DNA of 64,000 nucleotides, from NCBI RefSeq assembly GCF_004342285.1, contig NZ_SMCV01000005.1:124001-188000 (forward strand), given 5' to 3'. The notes under the pieces were generated by a model, which did no database searches, was not told where the DNA came from, and saw only the letters and a list, made by a program, of their open reading frames with translations. The first letter of the stretch is position 1. Every line of letters starts with the position of its first letter. This document shows positions 1 to 8,929 of this stretch, one piece after another. Position numbers and translations under genes: made by a program. Origin of the DNA: Klebsiella sp. BIGb0138 (GTDB taxonomy: Bacteria; Pseudomonadota; Gammaproteobacteria; Enterobacterales; Enterobacteriaceae).

Positions 1-428
1 ATGTCAAACAGGTGGCGGGGGCAGGGGCAGCTGGCGGCATGGGGGCGGCACTGATGGCGTTTCTTAATGCTGAATTACGCAGCGGGATTGAAATTGTGAC
101 CCAGGCGCTGAATCTGGAAGAGCATATCCTCGACTGCTCTCTGGTGGTGACCGGAGAAGGTCGGCTGGATAGCCAGAGCATCAACGGTAAAGTGCCGGTT
201 GGCGTGGCGAGCGTGGCGAAAAAGTTTCATAAGCCGGTGATTGGGATTGCCGGTAGCCTGACTCGCGATGTGGACGTGGTTCATCAATATGGTATTGATG
301 CGGTGTTCAGCGTGCTGAGCAGCGTGACGACTCTGGAGGAGGCGTTTTGCGGCGCGTCGGACAATATCTACCGCGCCTCACGCAATATTGCCGCCACTTT
401 GCAGGTCGGGATTGCGATGGAAGGATGA
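1..428 (+). CDS. garK: Glycerate 2-kinase, C-terminal part (cut by window edge)
   Basis: The reading frame is already open at the window start (codons in phase from base 3) and stops with TGA at 426-428, leaving about 141 residues of a protein that is normally about 380 residues long. The glycine/alanine-rich segment GAGAAGGMGAAL followed by the VVTGEGRLDSQS motif is typical of the GarK/GlxK glycerate kinase family, which phosphorylates D-glycerate with ATP at the end of galactarate/glucarate breakdown. Its position directly upstream of the RNase P RNA gene matches the enteric garPLRK-rnpB order. The family is clear; choosing GarK over its paralogue GlxK rests mainly on this neighbourhood. 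Confidence 0.9.
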   Translation, partial: VKQVAGAGAAGGMGAALMAFLNAELRSGIEIVTQALNLEEHILDCSLVVTGEGRLDSQSINGKVPVGVASVAKKFHKPVIGIAGSLTRDVDVVHQYGIDAVFSVLSSVTTLEEAFCGASDNIYRASRNIAATLQVGIAMEG

Positions 429-453
429 CAACCGGCGGCAAACCTTTTATACT
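425..453 (+). promoter_or_regulatory. Promoter of rnpB
   Basis: An ATGACA -35 element (425-430) and a TATACT -10 element (448-453) are separated by exactly 17 bases and end seven bases before the mature RNase P RNA sequence. The -35 box overlaps the garK stop codon, so the RNA promoter starts inside the upstream gene. Confidence 0.8.
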
Positions 454-460
454 TCGCGCC

Positions 461-839
<379 letters not shown>

Positions 840-846
840 ATTGCGG

Positions 847-885
847 AAACCCCCATACAGTGCGAACTGTATGGGGGTTTTGCTA
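847..885 (+). terminator. Rho-independent terminator of rnpB
   Basis: A perfect 14-bp stem (847-860 with 867-880, six-base loop TGCGAA) carries an A run on its left side and a T run on its right side. It begins eight bases after the mature RNA end. Confidence 0.92.
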
Positions 886-902
886 TTGCGGAAGGTGGTC
901 GT

Positions 903-1070
903 TCAGGCGGCGTTTTCTTCGTCCTGAATCCGCGTTTCGGCTTCTGCGACAATGGCTTCCAGCTCGCTGAGCATCTCTTCGTAGCCGAAGCTGAGCACGT
1001 TTGACGGCTCTGGTAACAGAGGTTGCGGCGACGGTACGGCTTTCGTGACTTTCTTCTTATGCTTACTCAC
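903..1070 (-). CDS. yhaL: Small uncharacterised protein YhaL
   Basis: This short gene encodes 55 residues with a lysine-rich start (SKHKKKVTK) and an acidic C-terminal half containing FGYEEMLSELEAIVAEAETR. That block is nearly identical to what I recall of E. coli YhaL (54 aa). The start is GTG at 1070, preceded by GGAG at seven bases; an ATG further upstream is out of frame. It lies just downstream of yhaK on the same strand, as in E. coli. Function is unknown; the C-terminal block is probably helical. Confidence 0.88.
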   Translation of the reverse strand: MSKHKKKVTKAVPSPQPLLPEPSNVLSFGYEEMLSELEAIVAEAETRIQDEENAA

Positions 1071-1094
1071 TGACAAACTCCATAACTTCCGTTA

Positions 1095-1796
1095 TTACAC
1101 CGGTAAATCTATCAGCAAAGCGCGCAATGGCGTATCGGCGACGAGGGTAATGTTAGCTTCGTCACGAATAAACGCGCCATCGCCGCAGGTCAGCGCCTGT
1201 TTTTCTTCCTCATGGGCGACGGCATGCACCGTCCCGTGGATGGATTGCAGATAGGCGCGCGGCCCGTGAAGCCGTACATCGATCCGCTCGCCTTTGGCGA
1301 GAGCGAGGTGGTGGATCCAGACCTGCTGACGCAGCTGCAAACTGTTCTGTACTCCGTCCGGTGAGGCGAGCAGCTGTTGCGGGACGCCGGCGATCGTCAT
1401 CTTCTGCACCAGCGGATTTTCCCGCTGCGGGCAGGCATCCAGCCATAGCTGCATCCGGGTCAACGACCCCTCTTTACTCAGGTTGTGCTCGCTGTAACTC
1501 ACCCCTGGCTGAGTGGCTATCAGTAGCGCTTCACCGGCCTTTGCCTGCACATGATTGCCGTCACTGTCGCGATACTCCGCTTCCCCTTCCAGAATCAGGT
1601 TCAGAATATCGACTTTCGGGTAGGTACGCGGTTGAAACGACGCGCCTGGTGCCAGAACTTCCTGGTTGAGCACGCGTAAAGACGCGTAGCCTAACAGTTT
1701 CGGGTCAAAGTAGTGTCCAAAGGAAAAGGTGTAGCGGGCCTGCAGCCAGCCGAAATCTGCTTGTCCGCATTGTTTGGCTGTTCGGGTAGTAATCAT
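1095..1796 (-). CDS. yhaK: Pirin-like bicupin protein YhaK
   Basis: The protein has 233 residues, the same length as E. coli YhaK. It opens with the pirin-family start (FGWLQARYTFSFGHYFDP) and has two cupin-type beta barrels, the first around residues 20-130 and the second around 140-230. E. coli YhaK is a cytosolic bicupin reported to respond to oxidants or nitrosative stress; that is family knowledge. The gene is divergent from yhaJ, which encodes a LysR-type regulator, so YhaJ control from the shared 1797-1900 region is likely. Confidence 0.9.
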   Translation of the reverse strand: MITTRTAKQCGQADFGWLQARYTFSFGHYFDPKLLGYASLRVLNQEVLAPGASFQPRTYPKVDILNLILEGEAEYRDSDGNHVQAKAGEALLIATQPGVSYSEHNLSKEGSLTRMQLWLDACPQRENPLVQKMTIAGVPQQLLASPDGVQNSLQLRQQVWIHHLALAKGERIDVRLHGPRAYLQSIHGTVHAVAHEEEKQALTCGDGAFIRDEANITLVADTPLRALLIDLPV

Positions 1797-1900
1797 TTTC
1801 TTGACCTCTCTTTACACTAAATCAATGGTAAAGGTATGGACGCTGTATTGTTAGCCAGATATTCTGCCTGGTATGTTCAAATTTCCTGAATGAGACTGCT

Positions 1901-2797
1901 ATGGCTAAAGAGAGAGCATTAACGCTGGAAGCGTTACGCGTAATGGACGCTATCGACCGGCGTGGGAGCTTTGCTGCTGCGGCCGACGAGCTCGGACGGG
2001 TACCTTCAGCCCTCAGCTACACCATGCAAAAGCTGGAAGAGGAGCTGGATGTGGTGCTGTTTGACCGCTCAGGTCATCGGACAAAATTCACCAACGTTGG
2101 ACGGATGCTGCTCGAGCGCGGACGCGTGCTGCTGGAAGCGGCCGACAAGCTTACGACCGATGCCGAAGCACTCTCGCGCGGCTGGGAAACGCATCTGACC
2201 ATCGTGACAGAGGCGCTGGTGCCAACCCAGGATTTTTTCCCGCTGATTGAAAAACTGGCGACCAAATCGAATACCCAGCTGTCGGTTATTACCGAAGTGC
2301 TGGCCGGGGCGTGGGAGCGGCTGGAGCAGGGGCGGGCGGATATTGTCGTCGCGCCGGATATGCATTTTCGTTCATCGTCAGAAATTAACTCCCGCAAGCT
2401 CTATTCGGTGCTGAACGTGTATGTCGCCGCGCCGGATCATCCTATTCATCAGGAGCCGGAACCGCTGTCTGAAGTGACGCGAGTAAAATATCGCGGCGTG
2501 GCGGTGGCGGATACCGCCCGCGAACGTCCGGTGCTGACGGTACAGCTGCTCGATAAACAGCCGCGGTTAACGGTCAGTACGATTGAGGATAAGCGCCAGG
2601 CGCTGCTGGCGGGGCTGGGGGTTGCGACCATGCCCTATCCGCTGGTGGAAAAGGATATTGCGGAAGGGCGCTTACGGGTGGTCAGCCCGGAATACACCAA
2701 TGAGATCGACATCATCATGGCCTGGCGCCGCGATAGCATGGGCGAAGCGAAGTCCTGGTGTCTGCGCGAGATTCCGAAGCTGTTCGCCGGGAAGTAA
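1901..2797 (+). CDS. yhaJ: LysR-family transcriptional regulator YhaJ
   Basis: The 298-residue protein begins with a typical LysR winged helix-turn-helix (ALRVMDAIDRRGSFAAAADE ... SALSYTMQKLEEELDVVLFDR, about residues 9-65), followed by a two-lobed effector domain to the end. E. coli YhaJ has the same length and regulates yhaK and, in some strains, virulence and aromatic-compound-responsive genes. It is transcribed away from yhaK, the usual arrangement for a LysR regulator and its target. Confidence 0.9.
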   Translation: MAKERALTLEALRVMDAIDRRGSFAAAADELGRVPSALSYTMQKLEEELDVVLFDRSGHRTKFTNVGRMLLERGRVLLEAADKLTTDAEALSRGWETHLTIVTEALVPTQDFFPLIEKLATKSNTQLSVITEVLAGAWERLEQGRADIVVAPDMHFRSSSEINSRKLYSVLNVYVAAPDHPIHQEPEPLSEVTRVKYRGVAVADTARERPVLTVQLLDKQPRLTVSTIEDKRQALLAGLGVATMPYPLVEKDIAEGRLRVVSPEYTNEIDIIMAWRRDSMGEAKSWCLREIPKLFAGK

Positions 2798-2838
2798 ATC
2801 CGCGATGCGCTCCTTCCGCGGGAGGAGCGCATCCTGCA

Positions 2839-3204
2839 TCAGGAGACGGTTTTTGGATCCGCGCCGAAGCGGTTGCTTCCGGGCGTTCCATTCTGGCAAT
2901 TGAAGATCAGGATCACCAGCCAGCCAATCACCGGGATCAGCAGCAGCAACAGCCACCACGCCGAGCGATCCGTATCGTGCAAACGACGAAACTGCAACGC
3001 CCACCACGGTAAAAACACCAGCACGCCATAAATCGTCGTCAGGATGCCTTCACCGCCTGCGCGTTGCCAGCCCAGCATCCTGTCGATGATGCTGAGTACG
3101 CCGGTCAGGATGAGGTTGACCAGAATAAACATCCAGTACTCTTTCCGGCGTGCGCGGCCGCCAAATCCAATATAGTTTTTTAGTACGTTTAAATACCAGT
3201 CCAT
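2839..3204 (-). CDS. yhaH: DUF805 inner-membrane protein YhaH
   Basis: The 121-residue protein fits the DUF805 family. It opens with a WYLNVLKNYIGFGGRARRKE stretch, has about four hydrophobic segments, and shows the conserved RRLHDTDRSAWW motif near residue 75. E. coli carries two adjacent paralogues, yhaH and yhaI; only one is present here, and its length and ending (GSNRFGADP) fit YhaH. Function is unknown. Confidence 0.85.
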   Translation of the reverse strand: MDWYLNVLKNYIGFGGRARRKEYWMFILVNLILTGVLSIIDRMLGWQRAGGEGILTTIYGVLVFLPWWALQFRRLHDTDRSAWWLLLLLIPVIGWLVILIFNCQNGTPGSNRFGADPKTVS

Positions 3205-3330
3205 TTTTACGCCTCAATTAACGGTCAATCACTTGTTTTTAAAGCGATCGTAATAAGAATAGACGTGAATGAAAGACGGGTAAATATTCAGGAACTGAAA
3301 TATCAGGCGCCGCAGGGGGCGCCCGATCGC

Positions 3331-4317
3331 TTAGCGGAAAAGAAGATCCCGGCCGTGTGGCTCGCTGAGATCCTGCTGCGGGCCGATAGAGATAATCCCG
3401 GTGGGGTTAATGGTTTTATGGCTGCGATAGTAGTGATTGCGGATATGAGCAAAACTCACCGTCTCCGCAATACCCGGTATCTGGTAGATATCGCGCAGGA
3501 AACCGTACAGATTGGGATAATCGCTGATGCGCCGTTTGTCGCATTTAAAGTGGGTCACGTAGACCGGGTCGAAACGCACAAGGGTGGTCCACAGGCGAAT
3601 ATCTGCTTCGGTCAGCTGGCTACCCGTCAGGTAGCGCTGTCGGGCAAGAATCTGCTCCAGGCGTTCCAGCGAGGCGAATACCGCAGCAACGGCTTCATCA
3701 TAAGCCTGCTGGCTGGTGGCGAACCCGGCTTTATAGACGCCGTTATTGACGTTGTCGTAGATCCAGCCGTTCAGTTCGTCAATTTTCTCGCGCAGCGCTG
3801 GCGGGTAGTAATCCCCGGCCGTCGCCCCCAGCCCATCGAAGGCGGTATTGAACATGCGGATGATTTCAGCCGATTCGTTGCTGACGATGGTGTGCTGCTT
3901 TTTATCCCATAATACCGGCACCGTAACCCGCCCGGTATAGTGTGGATCGGCGTGCAGGTAGAGCTGATAGAGGAATTCGTGTTGATACAGCGTATCCCCG
4001 GTCGCCTCGGGGAAATCGTCGTCGAAGGTCCAGCCGTTTTCCAGCATCAGCGGATGAACGACCGACACGGAAATAAAGGGATCCAGCCCTTTCAGCTTAC
4101 GCAGGATAAGCGTGCGATGCGCCCACGGGCAGGCGAGGGAAACGTACAGATGGTAGCGGTCTTTCTCTGCGGCAAAGCCGCCTTCACCGCTGAGACCAGG
4201 CGCGCCATCGGCGGTCAGCCAGTTACGGAAGGCCGAAGCGGAACGCTTGAAACGTCCTCCGGTGGATTTGGTGTCATACCAGGTATCGTGCCAGACGCCG
4301 TCGATTAGTTGTCCCAT
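3331..4317 (-). CDS. yqjG: Glutathionyl-hydroquinone reductase YqjG
   Basis: This 328-residue protein belongs to the Xi-class glutathione transferases, which reduce glutathionyl-hydroquinones. The catalytic motif LACPWAHR near residue 60 contains the single cysteine characteristic of the class. The C-terminal helical domain carries the RLWTTLVRFDPVY motif and the late tyrosines typical of the family. Length equals E. coli YqjG. It is followed on the same strand by yhaH; a GGCGCC-based hairpin at 3306-3323 may end the transcript. Confidence 0.93.
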   Translation of the reverse strand: MGQLIDGVWHDTWYDTKSTGGRFKRSASAFRNWLTADGAPGLSGEGGFAAEKDRYHLYVSLACPWAHRTLILRKLKGLDPFISVSVVHPLMLENGWTFDDDFPEATGDTLYQHEFLYQLYLHADPHYTGRVTVPVLWDKKQHTIVSNESAEIIRMFNTAFDGLGATAGDYYPPALREKIDELNGWIYDNVNNGVYKAGFATSQQAYDEAVAAVFASLERLEQILARQRYLTGSQLTEADIRLWTTLVRFDPVYVTHFKCDKRRISDYPNLYGFLRDIYQIPGIAETVSFAHIRNHYYRSHKTINPTGIISIGPQQDLSEPHGRDLLFR

Positions 4318-4394
4318 TCTTTCCTCCTTCAGACTTTAGATAGCAAAAGCGAGGAGATTTCTCCTCGCTTTACACTTCACTCAGTATAGTGTGC

Positions 4395-4787
4395 TTACCA
4401 CTTTTTATTCAGCACGCGGTCGATGCTGAATGCGCCCGGGCCGGTGATAGCCAGCAGCAGGAAGCCGCCTGCGATGGTCAGGTTTTTCATAAACATCAGC
4501 GAGTTCACGCCTTCAGCAAAGTTGCTGTGGAACAGGAACGCGGTCAGCAGGGTGAAGCCGGCGGTGAACAGCGCGGTGGTACGCGTCAGGAAACCGAACA
4601 GGATAGCCAGACCGCCGCCGAACTCCAGCAGAATGGTAAGCGGCAGTAATGCACCCGGTACGCCCATGGCTTCCATATATTGTTGAGTACCCGCATAACC
4701 GGTGATTTTGCCCCAACCTGCAGTGATAAACAGGATTGGCATCAGAATGCGTGCGACCAGTACACCAACATCTTCTAATTTTTTCAT
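4395..4787 (-). CDS. yqjF: DoxX-family membrane protein YqjF
   Basis: The protein has 130 residues and four predicted membrane segments with the DoxX/SURF4 pattern (an ARILMPILFITAGWGKITGY start, LEFGGGLAILFG in the middle). It matches E. coli YqjF in length and position beside yqjG. The biochemical role is unsettled; the family is linked to quinone or thiol redox processes. Confidence 0.9.
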   Translation of the reverse strand: MKKLEDVGVLVARILMPILFITAGWGKITGYAGTQQYMEAMGVPGALLPLTILLEFGGGLAILFGFLTRTTALFTAGFTLLTAFLFHSNFAEGVNSLMFMKNLTIAGGFLLLAITGPGAFSIDRVLNKKW

Positions 4788-5016
4788 TTCTTACTCCAGA
4801 GAACCCAAAGGGCGGCGGTTTCATTTTTTGGTGCAATCCTGCGTAGTTACGCGGGGTTGCTGTCGATGGAGGGAATATTAACGAGGCGCTGAGAGAATTG
4901 TTAGCAAGGAAAACTGTAGATCTTCATCAAAGATTCTGAGCAATTGGGGCGATTAAGCGGCCGGGCGTCGGGCAGAGAGAGCTTATGCCGCTGGCAACAG
5001 GAAGCGTCACGGATAG

Positions 5017-5034
5017 CGAGGCGTTTACGCCTCG
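5017..5034 (-). terminator. Hairpin downstream of yqjDEK
   Basis: CGAGGCG (5017-5023) and CGCCTCG (5028-5034) form a perfect 7-bp stem with loop TTTA. It lies about 45 bases past the yqjK stop on the transcribed side. No T tract follows, so it may stabilise the 3' end rather than terminate. The rest of 4788-5077 shows no gene that I can support. Confidence 0.4.
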
Positions 5035-5077
5035 GCACAGGGAAATGAGCGGATAGAGTCGTGGTGGGAAAGAGGGG

Positions 5078-5374
5078 TTAGCGGGAGGATGACTGCCGTA
5101 GCAAGCCTTTGGCCATCCGCCAGGTGCTCCAGATACCGAAGCCGCGTTTCGTCCAGCGGAGTAAAAAGCGCGGGTGGCGAACTGACCACACCGCCATGAT
5201 ACCGCTGCCCACCATCGCCCATGAGCGAAGCTGGAGTAACGTCTGCCAGCCGCGGTCCAACGGCGCGGTGGCGGCAAGCCAGTCGCGACGGCTGGCGATT
5301 AAATCCAGCCGCTGTTGTTGGATCTGGCGCAGCAGCAGGGCTTTACGCCGCTCGCGTTCCTGTTTGTTGCTCAC
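5078..5374 (-). CDS. yqjK: Small membrane-associated protein YqjK
   Basis: The 98-residue protein starts with a very basic, glutamine/arginine-rich helix (QERERRKALLLRQIQQQRLD) and has one moderately hydrophobic segment around residues 45-70. It matches E. coli YqjK in size and forms the third gene of yqjD-yqjE-yqjK, overlapping the end of yqjE by four bases. Function is unknown. Confidence 0.88.
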   Translation of the reverse strand: MSNKQERERRKALLLRQIQQQRLDLIASRRDWLAATAPLDRGWQTLLQLRSWAMVGSGIMAVWSVRHPRFLLRWTKRGFGIWSTWRMAKGLLRQSSSR

Positions 5375-5769
5375 GATCGATCGTCCTCCAGCAGAGCCCG
5401 ATCGTCAGCCAGCTCTTTGCGCGTCATGCGCAGGAGAGTCGATCGACGGGCTTTACGCAGCGTCCAGATGCCGCCTGTCAACGAGGCGAGCAGCAGCACG
5501 GCGGTGGTGGCAATCATGACGTGCAGCCGGTACTGAGGGTCGATGGCCCAGATAATTAGCACCAGCAGGCTCATCAGGCCGAACGCGGCAAACAGCAGCG
5601 TCAACCCCAGCATCAGCAGCAGCTGGAAGAGGTTCGACTTCTCTTCTTCCAGCTCCACGACCACCAGGCGCAGGCGCGTTTCCACCATTTCGACCAGCAG
5701 CGTGATTATCCGCTGGCCAATACCGAAGACGCTTTTGCCCGGTCCTTGCGCGTGTTGAGAGTCCGCCAT
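5371..5769 (-). CDS. yqjE: Phage holin family-like inner-membrane protein YqjE
   Basis: The protein has 132 residues from the ATG at 5769, which gives the MADSQHAQGPGKSVFGIGQR start known from E. coli YqjE; the longer open frame upstream is not expected to be used. It has an amphipathic N-terminal helix and two strong membrane segments (LFQLLLMLGLTLLFAAFG and ATTAVLLLASLTGGIW). It begins two bases after yqjD stops and overlaps yqjK by four, so the three genes form one operon. Confidence 0.88.
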   Translation of the reverse strand: MADSQHAQGPGKSVFGIGQRIITLLVEMVETRLRLVVVELEEEKSNLFQLLLMLGLTLLFAAFGLMSLLVLIIWAIDPQYRLHVMIATTAVLLLASLTGGIWTLRKARRSTLLRMTRKELADDRALLEDDRS

Positions 5770-5771
5770 AA

Positions 5772-6077
5772 TTAACGACGCGTCAGCAGGACACCCAGCA
5801 CCAGCCCGACGGCTGCGCCAATACCGACCCCGGTCCACGGATTTTCGCGAACGTATTCGTCGGCGCGAGCGGCGGTTTCACGGGTTTGCTTGACGATTGC
5901 ATCGCTGGTTTCACCCAGGCGAACGCGGCTTTCTTTCAACGCACTTTCCGCTTTGCTGCGTAGTTTGCCAATTTCTTCTTTCGACTTATCCGCAGAGGAA
6001 TTCAGCACTTCTTCCAGGGTATCAGCCAGAGTCTTCAGTTCTGCACGCAGATCGTCTGCAACGTTGTCTTTAGGCAT
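5772..6077 (-). CDS. yqjD: ElaB/YqjD-type membrane-anchored ribosome-binding protein
   Basis: This 101-residue protein has a long charged helical region (ADDLRAELKTLADTLEEVLN onwards) and ends with the DUF883 signature [25 protein letters not shown] region, a C-terminal membrane anchor rich in glycine. E. coli YqjD binds ribosomes at the membrane in stationary phase through its N-terminal part. It is the first gene of yqjDEK. Confidence 0.92.
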   Translation of the reverse strand: MPKDNVADDLRAELKTLADTLEEVLNSSADKSKEEIGKLRSKAESALKESRVRLGETSDAIVKQTRETAARADEYVRENPWTGVGIGAAVGLVLGVLLTRR

Positions 6078-6118
6078 CTTTCTCTCCTGTAGAGTGGGTC
6101 CATGTAAAGTGTGGCTTA

Positions 6119-6487
6119 TCAGTAATCACGCGACTCAAGCGTTTTCAGCTCGTGCTGCGCTTCATCAAGCTTGCGTTGGCGCTTGCTGATTTTATCGGCA
6201 TCGCCTTTCTGCTGAGCTTCCTTCAGATCGCGCTGACGCTCGGTAATTTCCTCACGTTGTTTCGCGATTTTTTGCTGATGTTCGGCTTTGAGCTTACCGT
6301 CGCTGCAGTTCGCTCTGACTTCACGAAGCGCTTTGTTCAAACCATCAATCCGGTTCTGGTTGTGATGTTTTTCGGCATAGCTAATCTCCCGCTGGATATC
6401 CTGCTCTTTTTCCTGACAGGGGGAGATGGCAAAGGCGCTGGAGCTTAGCGAAGTCAAAACCAGAATCAAAGCGATGCGGTATTTCAT
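6119..6487 (-). CDS. yqjC: Periplasmic DUF1090 protein YqjC
   Basis: The 122-residue protein starts with a clear signal peptide (KYRIALILVLTSLSSSAFA, cleavage expected after residue 20). A highly charged, probably coiled-coil mature part follows, with two cysteines (near residues 24 and 61) that could form a disulphide. Length and layout fit E. coli YqjC. It lies 41 bases upstream of yqjD on the same strand. Function is unknown. Confidence 0.9.
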   Translation of the reverse strand: MKYRIALILVLTSLSSSAFAISPCQEKEQDIQREISYAEKHHNQNRIDGLNKALREVRANCSDGKLKAEHQQKIAKQREEITERQRDLKEAQQKGDADKISKRQRKLDEAQHELKTLESRDY

Positions 6488-6637
6488 GGATGCTACCTTC
6501 CATTGTGTGAGGGCATACCCGGGAGATATGCCCGATCCAGTCGATAAACGTCAGCCCGGTGGCTCCCGCAGTCTTAAGCATAGTCAGGAAAACGGGAAAC
6601 CACCAAACTGCGTGAAAATATTCAGAATTTTGGCTAC

Positions 6638-7021
6638 TTATCCCAATCTGTGTGGGGTATCGCGCAGACGGGAGAGCCAGGCTGTCGGCGTATTTTCATC
6701 CTCCAGCAAAGCAATAATATAACCATGTGGCAGAGCGCGGCCCAGAACTTCTTTTGCGGCGATGCTCTGCGCGCTGGAATCAAATTTGATCAACAAACCG
6801 TCTTTTTGCGGGGTGATGCTTTTGAAACGGATACCGTTCGCGTCAAGGTGATGCCAGACGGAGAAACCGTCCGGCATACCAACGCCCTGTCTGACGGGAT
6901 GGATAGTCAGGGTTGATTCCTGATGCTGCATCGCCAGCCAGAGCCAGGCCAGGGCGCACAGGAGAATGGCGCCGCCCAGCAGCCAGCTCATCTGACGCAG
7001 AGAGGGGCTTTTTTTCGCCAT
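6638..7021 (-). CDS. mzrA: MzrA, modulator of EnvZ/OmpR
   Basis: The protein is a small single-pass membrane protein (hydrophobic segment near residues 10-30, then a periplasmic domain with GMPDGFSVWHHLDANGI). In E. coli, MzrA contacts EnvZ and links Cpx to EnvZ/OmpR. I chose the ATG at 7021 because it lies six bases after GGAG and gives 127 residues, equal to E. coli. The ATG at 7024, which overlaps the yqjA stop, is the alternative. It is translationally coupled to yqjA, as in E. coli. Confidence 0.88.
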   Translation of the reverse strand: MAKKSPSLRQMSWLLGGAILLCALAWLWLAMQHQESTLTIHPVRQGVGMPDGFSVWHHLDANGIRFKSITPQKDGLLIKFDSSAQSIAAKEVLGRALPHGYIIALLEDENTPTAWLSRLRDTPHRLG

Positions 7022-7023
7022 CA

Positions 7024-7686
7024 TCAGCTCCGGCTTCTGTATTTTTTCTTCCACAGGACCACCAGCGACCCGATTAAGCCAAACACCAGCAGCACAAGCG
7101 GCAGCAGCATCAGGCAGGACATCAGCTGATCTTCATATTTGAGGAATACCGGGGTTTTACCCAGCAGGTAACCCAGGGAGGTCAAAATCAGAACCCACAG
7201 CAGGCCGCTCATCCAGTTAAAGAACTGGAAGCGAGTATTATTCAGGCCGGAAAGCCCGGCGATAGTCGGCAGCAGCGTCCGCACGAAGGCGATAAAGCGG
7301 CCCATCAGCAGGGCGGAGAGCCCATGTTTATGGAACAGATGGTGCGCGCGCTGGTGATAGTGGGACGGCAAATGTGAAAGCCAGTTTTGCACAATCCGCG
7401 TATTGCCCAGCCAGCGCCCCTGAATATAGCTCAGCCAGCAGCCGAGGCTGGCCGCCGTGGTCAGCAGCAGCAGCGTCTCCGGGAACCCCATCGCCCCTTT
7501 GGCAATCAGTACGCCAACCAGGACTAACAGGCTGTCGCCCGGTAAAAAGGCGGCAGGAAGCAGGCCGTTTTCAAGGAACAAAATCATAAACAAGACAAAA
7601 TATAGCATGCCAATCATGGAGGGATTGGCGAGGGTCTCGTAATCCTGACTCCACAGAGCATTCAACAATTGGGTTAATAGTTCCAT
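7024..7686 (-). CDS. yqjA: DedA-family membrane protein YqjA
   Basis: The 220-residue protein carries the DedA-family signature: an early [20 protein letters not shown] block near residue 40 and a [20 protein letters not shown] block near residue 130, with several membrane helices. E. coli YqjA has the same length and supports pH and envelope homeostasis; DedA proteins are now linked to lipid carrier recycling. It is the first gene of the yqjA-mzrA pair, downstream of exuR. Confidence 0.93.
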   Translation of the reverse strand: MELLTQLLNALWSQDYETLANPSMIGMLYFVLFMILFLENGLLPAAFLPGDSLLVLVGVLIAKGAMGFPETLLLLTTAASLGCWLSYIQGRWLGNTRIVQNWLSHLPSHYHQRAHHLFHKHGLSALLMGRFIAFVRTLLPTIAGLSGLNNTRFQFFNWMSGLLWVLILTSLGYLLGKTPVFLKYEDQLMSCLMLLPLVLLVFGLIGSLVVLWKKKYRSRS

Positions 7687-8023
7687 TCACGATTCCTGGT
7701 ACATCGGTTAACGGTTCGTCTGAACGCGGTGTAGATAGCGACATCGTTTTTTATTGGATTATGGTCGCTGTTCATGCGTCCTGAACGGTTCCCTGTTTAA
7801 CAGCGCAGTCAGCAAAACGCGCTTTCAGAACGACGAAATGCATCTAATTGTAACAAAAGCACCGACTTTCCGTCAGAAAAATTACAGTCTGTTGCGCATT
7901 GATTTTGCTGATTGCGGCGGCGGGTGGCGAGTGTCTTTACACAGGCTGACACTATATATGTTTGCTTACCCAGCCTGATTTGCGGGCAGATGCTGATAGC
8001 CTGCCCGGAGAGAGGAAAAGCGC
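7687..8023 (-). other. Intergenic region exuR-yqjA
   Basis: These 337 bases separate exuR from yqjA, both on the minus strand, and should hold the exuR end and the yqjA-mzrA promoter. I see a 6-bp hairpin GGGCAG/CTGCCC (7984-7989 with 8001-8006) near the exuR stop, but no clear T tract and no convincing CpxR box. No gene is supported here. Confidence 0.5.
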
Positions 8024-8800
8024 TTATTTTGCGCCGTTGGCCGCGGTATCGAGGTGAACAACCGGGTTTTCGGCAAACAGGTAACGGTCGGCATTGAATT
8101 CAAAATCATCGCTGGTTTCGTTAAACAGCATCAACTTGGTGTTTTCCAGGTGCTGCCACATGGCCAGTTTCGCCGCGTGCGGATCTTTGCGAATCAGCGC
8201 CTTAAGGATTTGGTCATGATCGTCACACCAGTTATCCACGGTGCGCAGGTCGATGTGGTCATGGAGCTTTTTCCAGTACGGGTTATGCACGCGCTGGGTC
8301 CACATTTTTTCGACGATGGCGGCTAAGGCGGTATTTTGCGTCGCCAGCGCGACCTGGACGTGAAACTGCAGATCCCATTCCGAATCGCGGAAACACTTCT
8401 CTTTGCGCGCCTTCTCCTGGATTTCCATCAGCTTCATGATGTCCTGCTTGGTCACCTGAGTGGCGGCAAACTCGGCAATATTGCTCTCAATCAGCTGGCG
8501 CGCCTGCAACAGTTCAAACGGACCATAGCTGGCAAACTCCAGCGATTCGTCGATCGGCTGCTGGTGTTTGGGGTGATTGGCGATAACGTGAATGCCGGAA
8601 CCTTTGCGCACCTCAACATAGCCTTCCACTTCCAGCATGATAATGGCTTCGCGAACCACGGTTCGGCTGACGCTTTTCTCATCGGCGATAAAGCGTTCTG
8701 CAGGCAGCTTATCGCCTACAAGGTAGACACCTTGCTCAATACGCGCCTTCAACTCTGCGGCAAGCTGTTGATACAAACGACGTGGTTCTGTGATTTCCAT
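8024..8800 (-). CDS. exuR: Hexuronate-responsive GntR/FadR-family repressor ExuR
   Basis: This 258-residue protein has an N-terminal GntR winged helix ([20 protein letters not shown] ... [20 protein letters not shown], residues 5-75) and an FCD-type helical effector domain. Length equals E. coli ExuR, which represses exuT and uxaCA until galacturonate or its breakdown products bind. It lies just downstream of exuT on the same strand, facing its target genes uxaC-uxaA across the exuT-uxaC region. Confidence 0.94.
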   Translation of the reverse strand: MEITEPRRLYQQLAAELKARIEQGVYLVGDKLPAERFIADEKSVSRTVVREAIIMLEVEGYVEVRKGSGIHVIANHPKHQQPIDESLEFASYGPFELLQARQLIESNIAEFAATQVTKQDIMKLMEIQEKARKEKCFRDSEWDLQFHVQVALATQNTALAAIVEKMWTQRVHNPYWKKLHDHIDLRTVDNWCDDHDQILKALIRKDPHAAKLAMWQHLENTKLMLFNETSDDFEFNADRYLFAENPVVHLDTAANGAK

Positions 8801-8929
8801 ATTCGCTCCCGGAAGATGGCGACAATATTGGATTTGTTATACCACTTTTACGCGCATCTCACCACTGCCGGATATGAAAAAGCCGCCTTCATGGCGGCGG
8901 CCTGGTGTATGAATCAATCGCGATGAGGC

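Noticed and set aside
5543-5838. Extended N-terminus for yqjE upstream of 5769
   Set aside because: The extra residues (RGRYWRSRRAGAG-like) overlap yqjD, which is well supported; the ATG at 5769 gives the known YqjE start.
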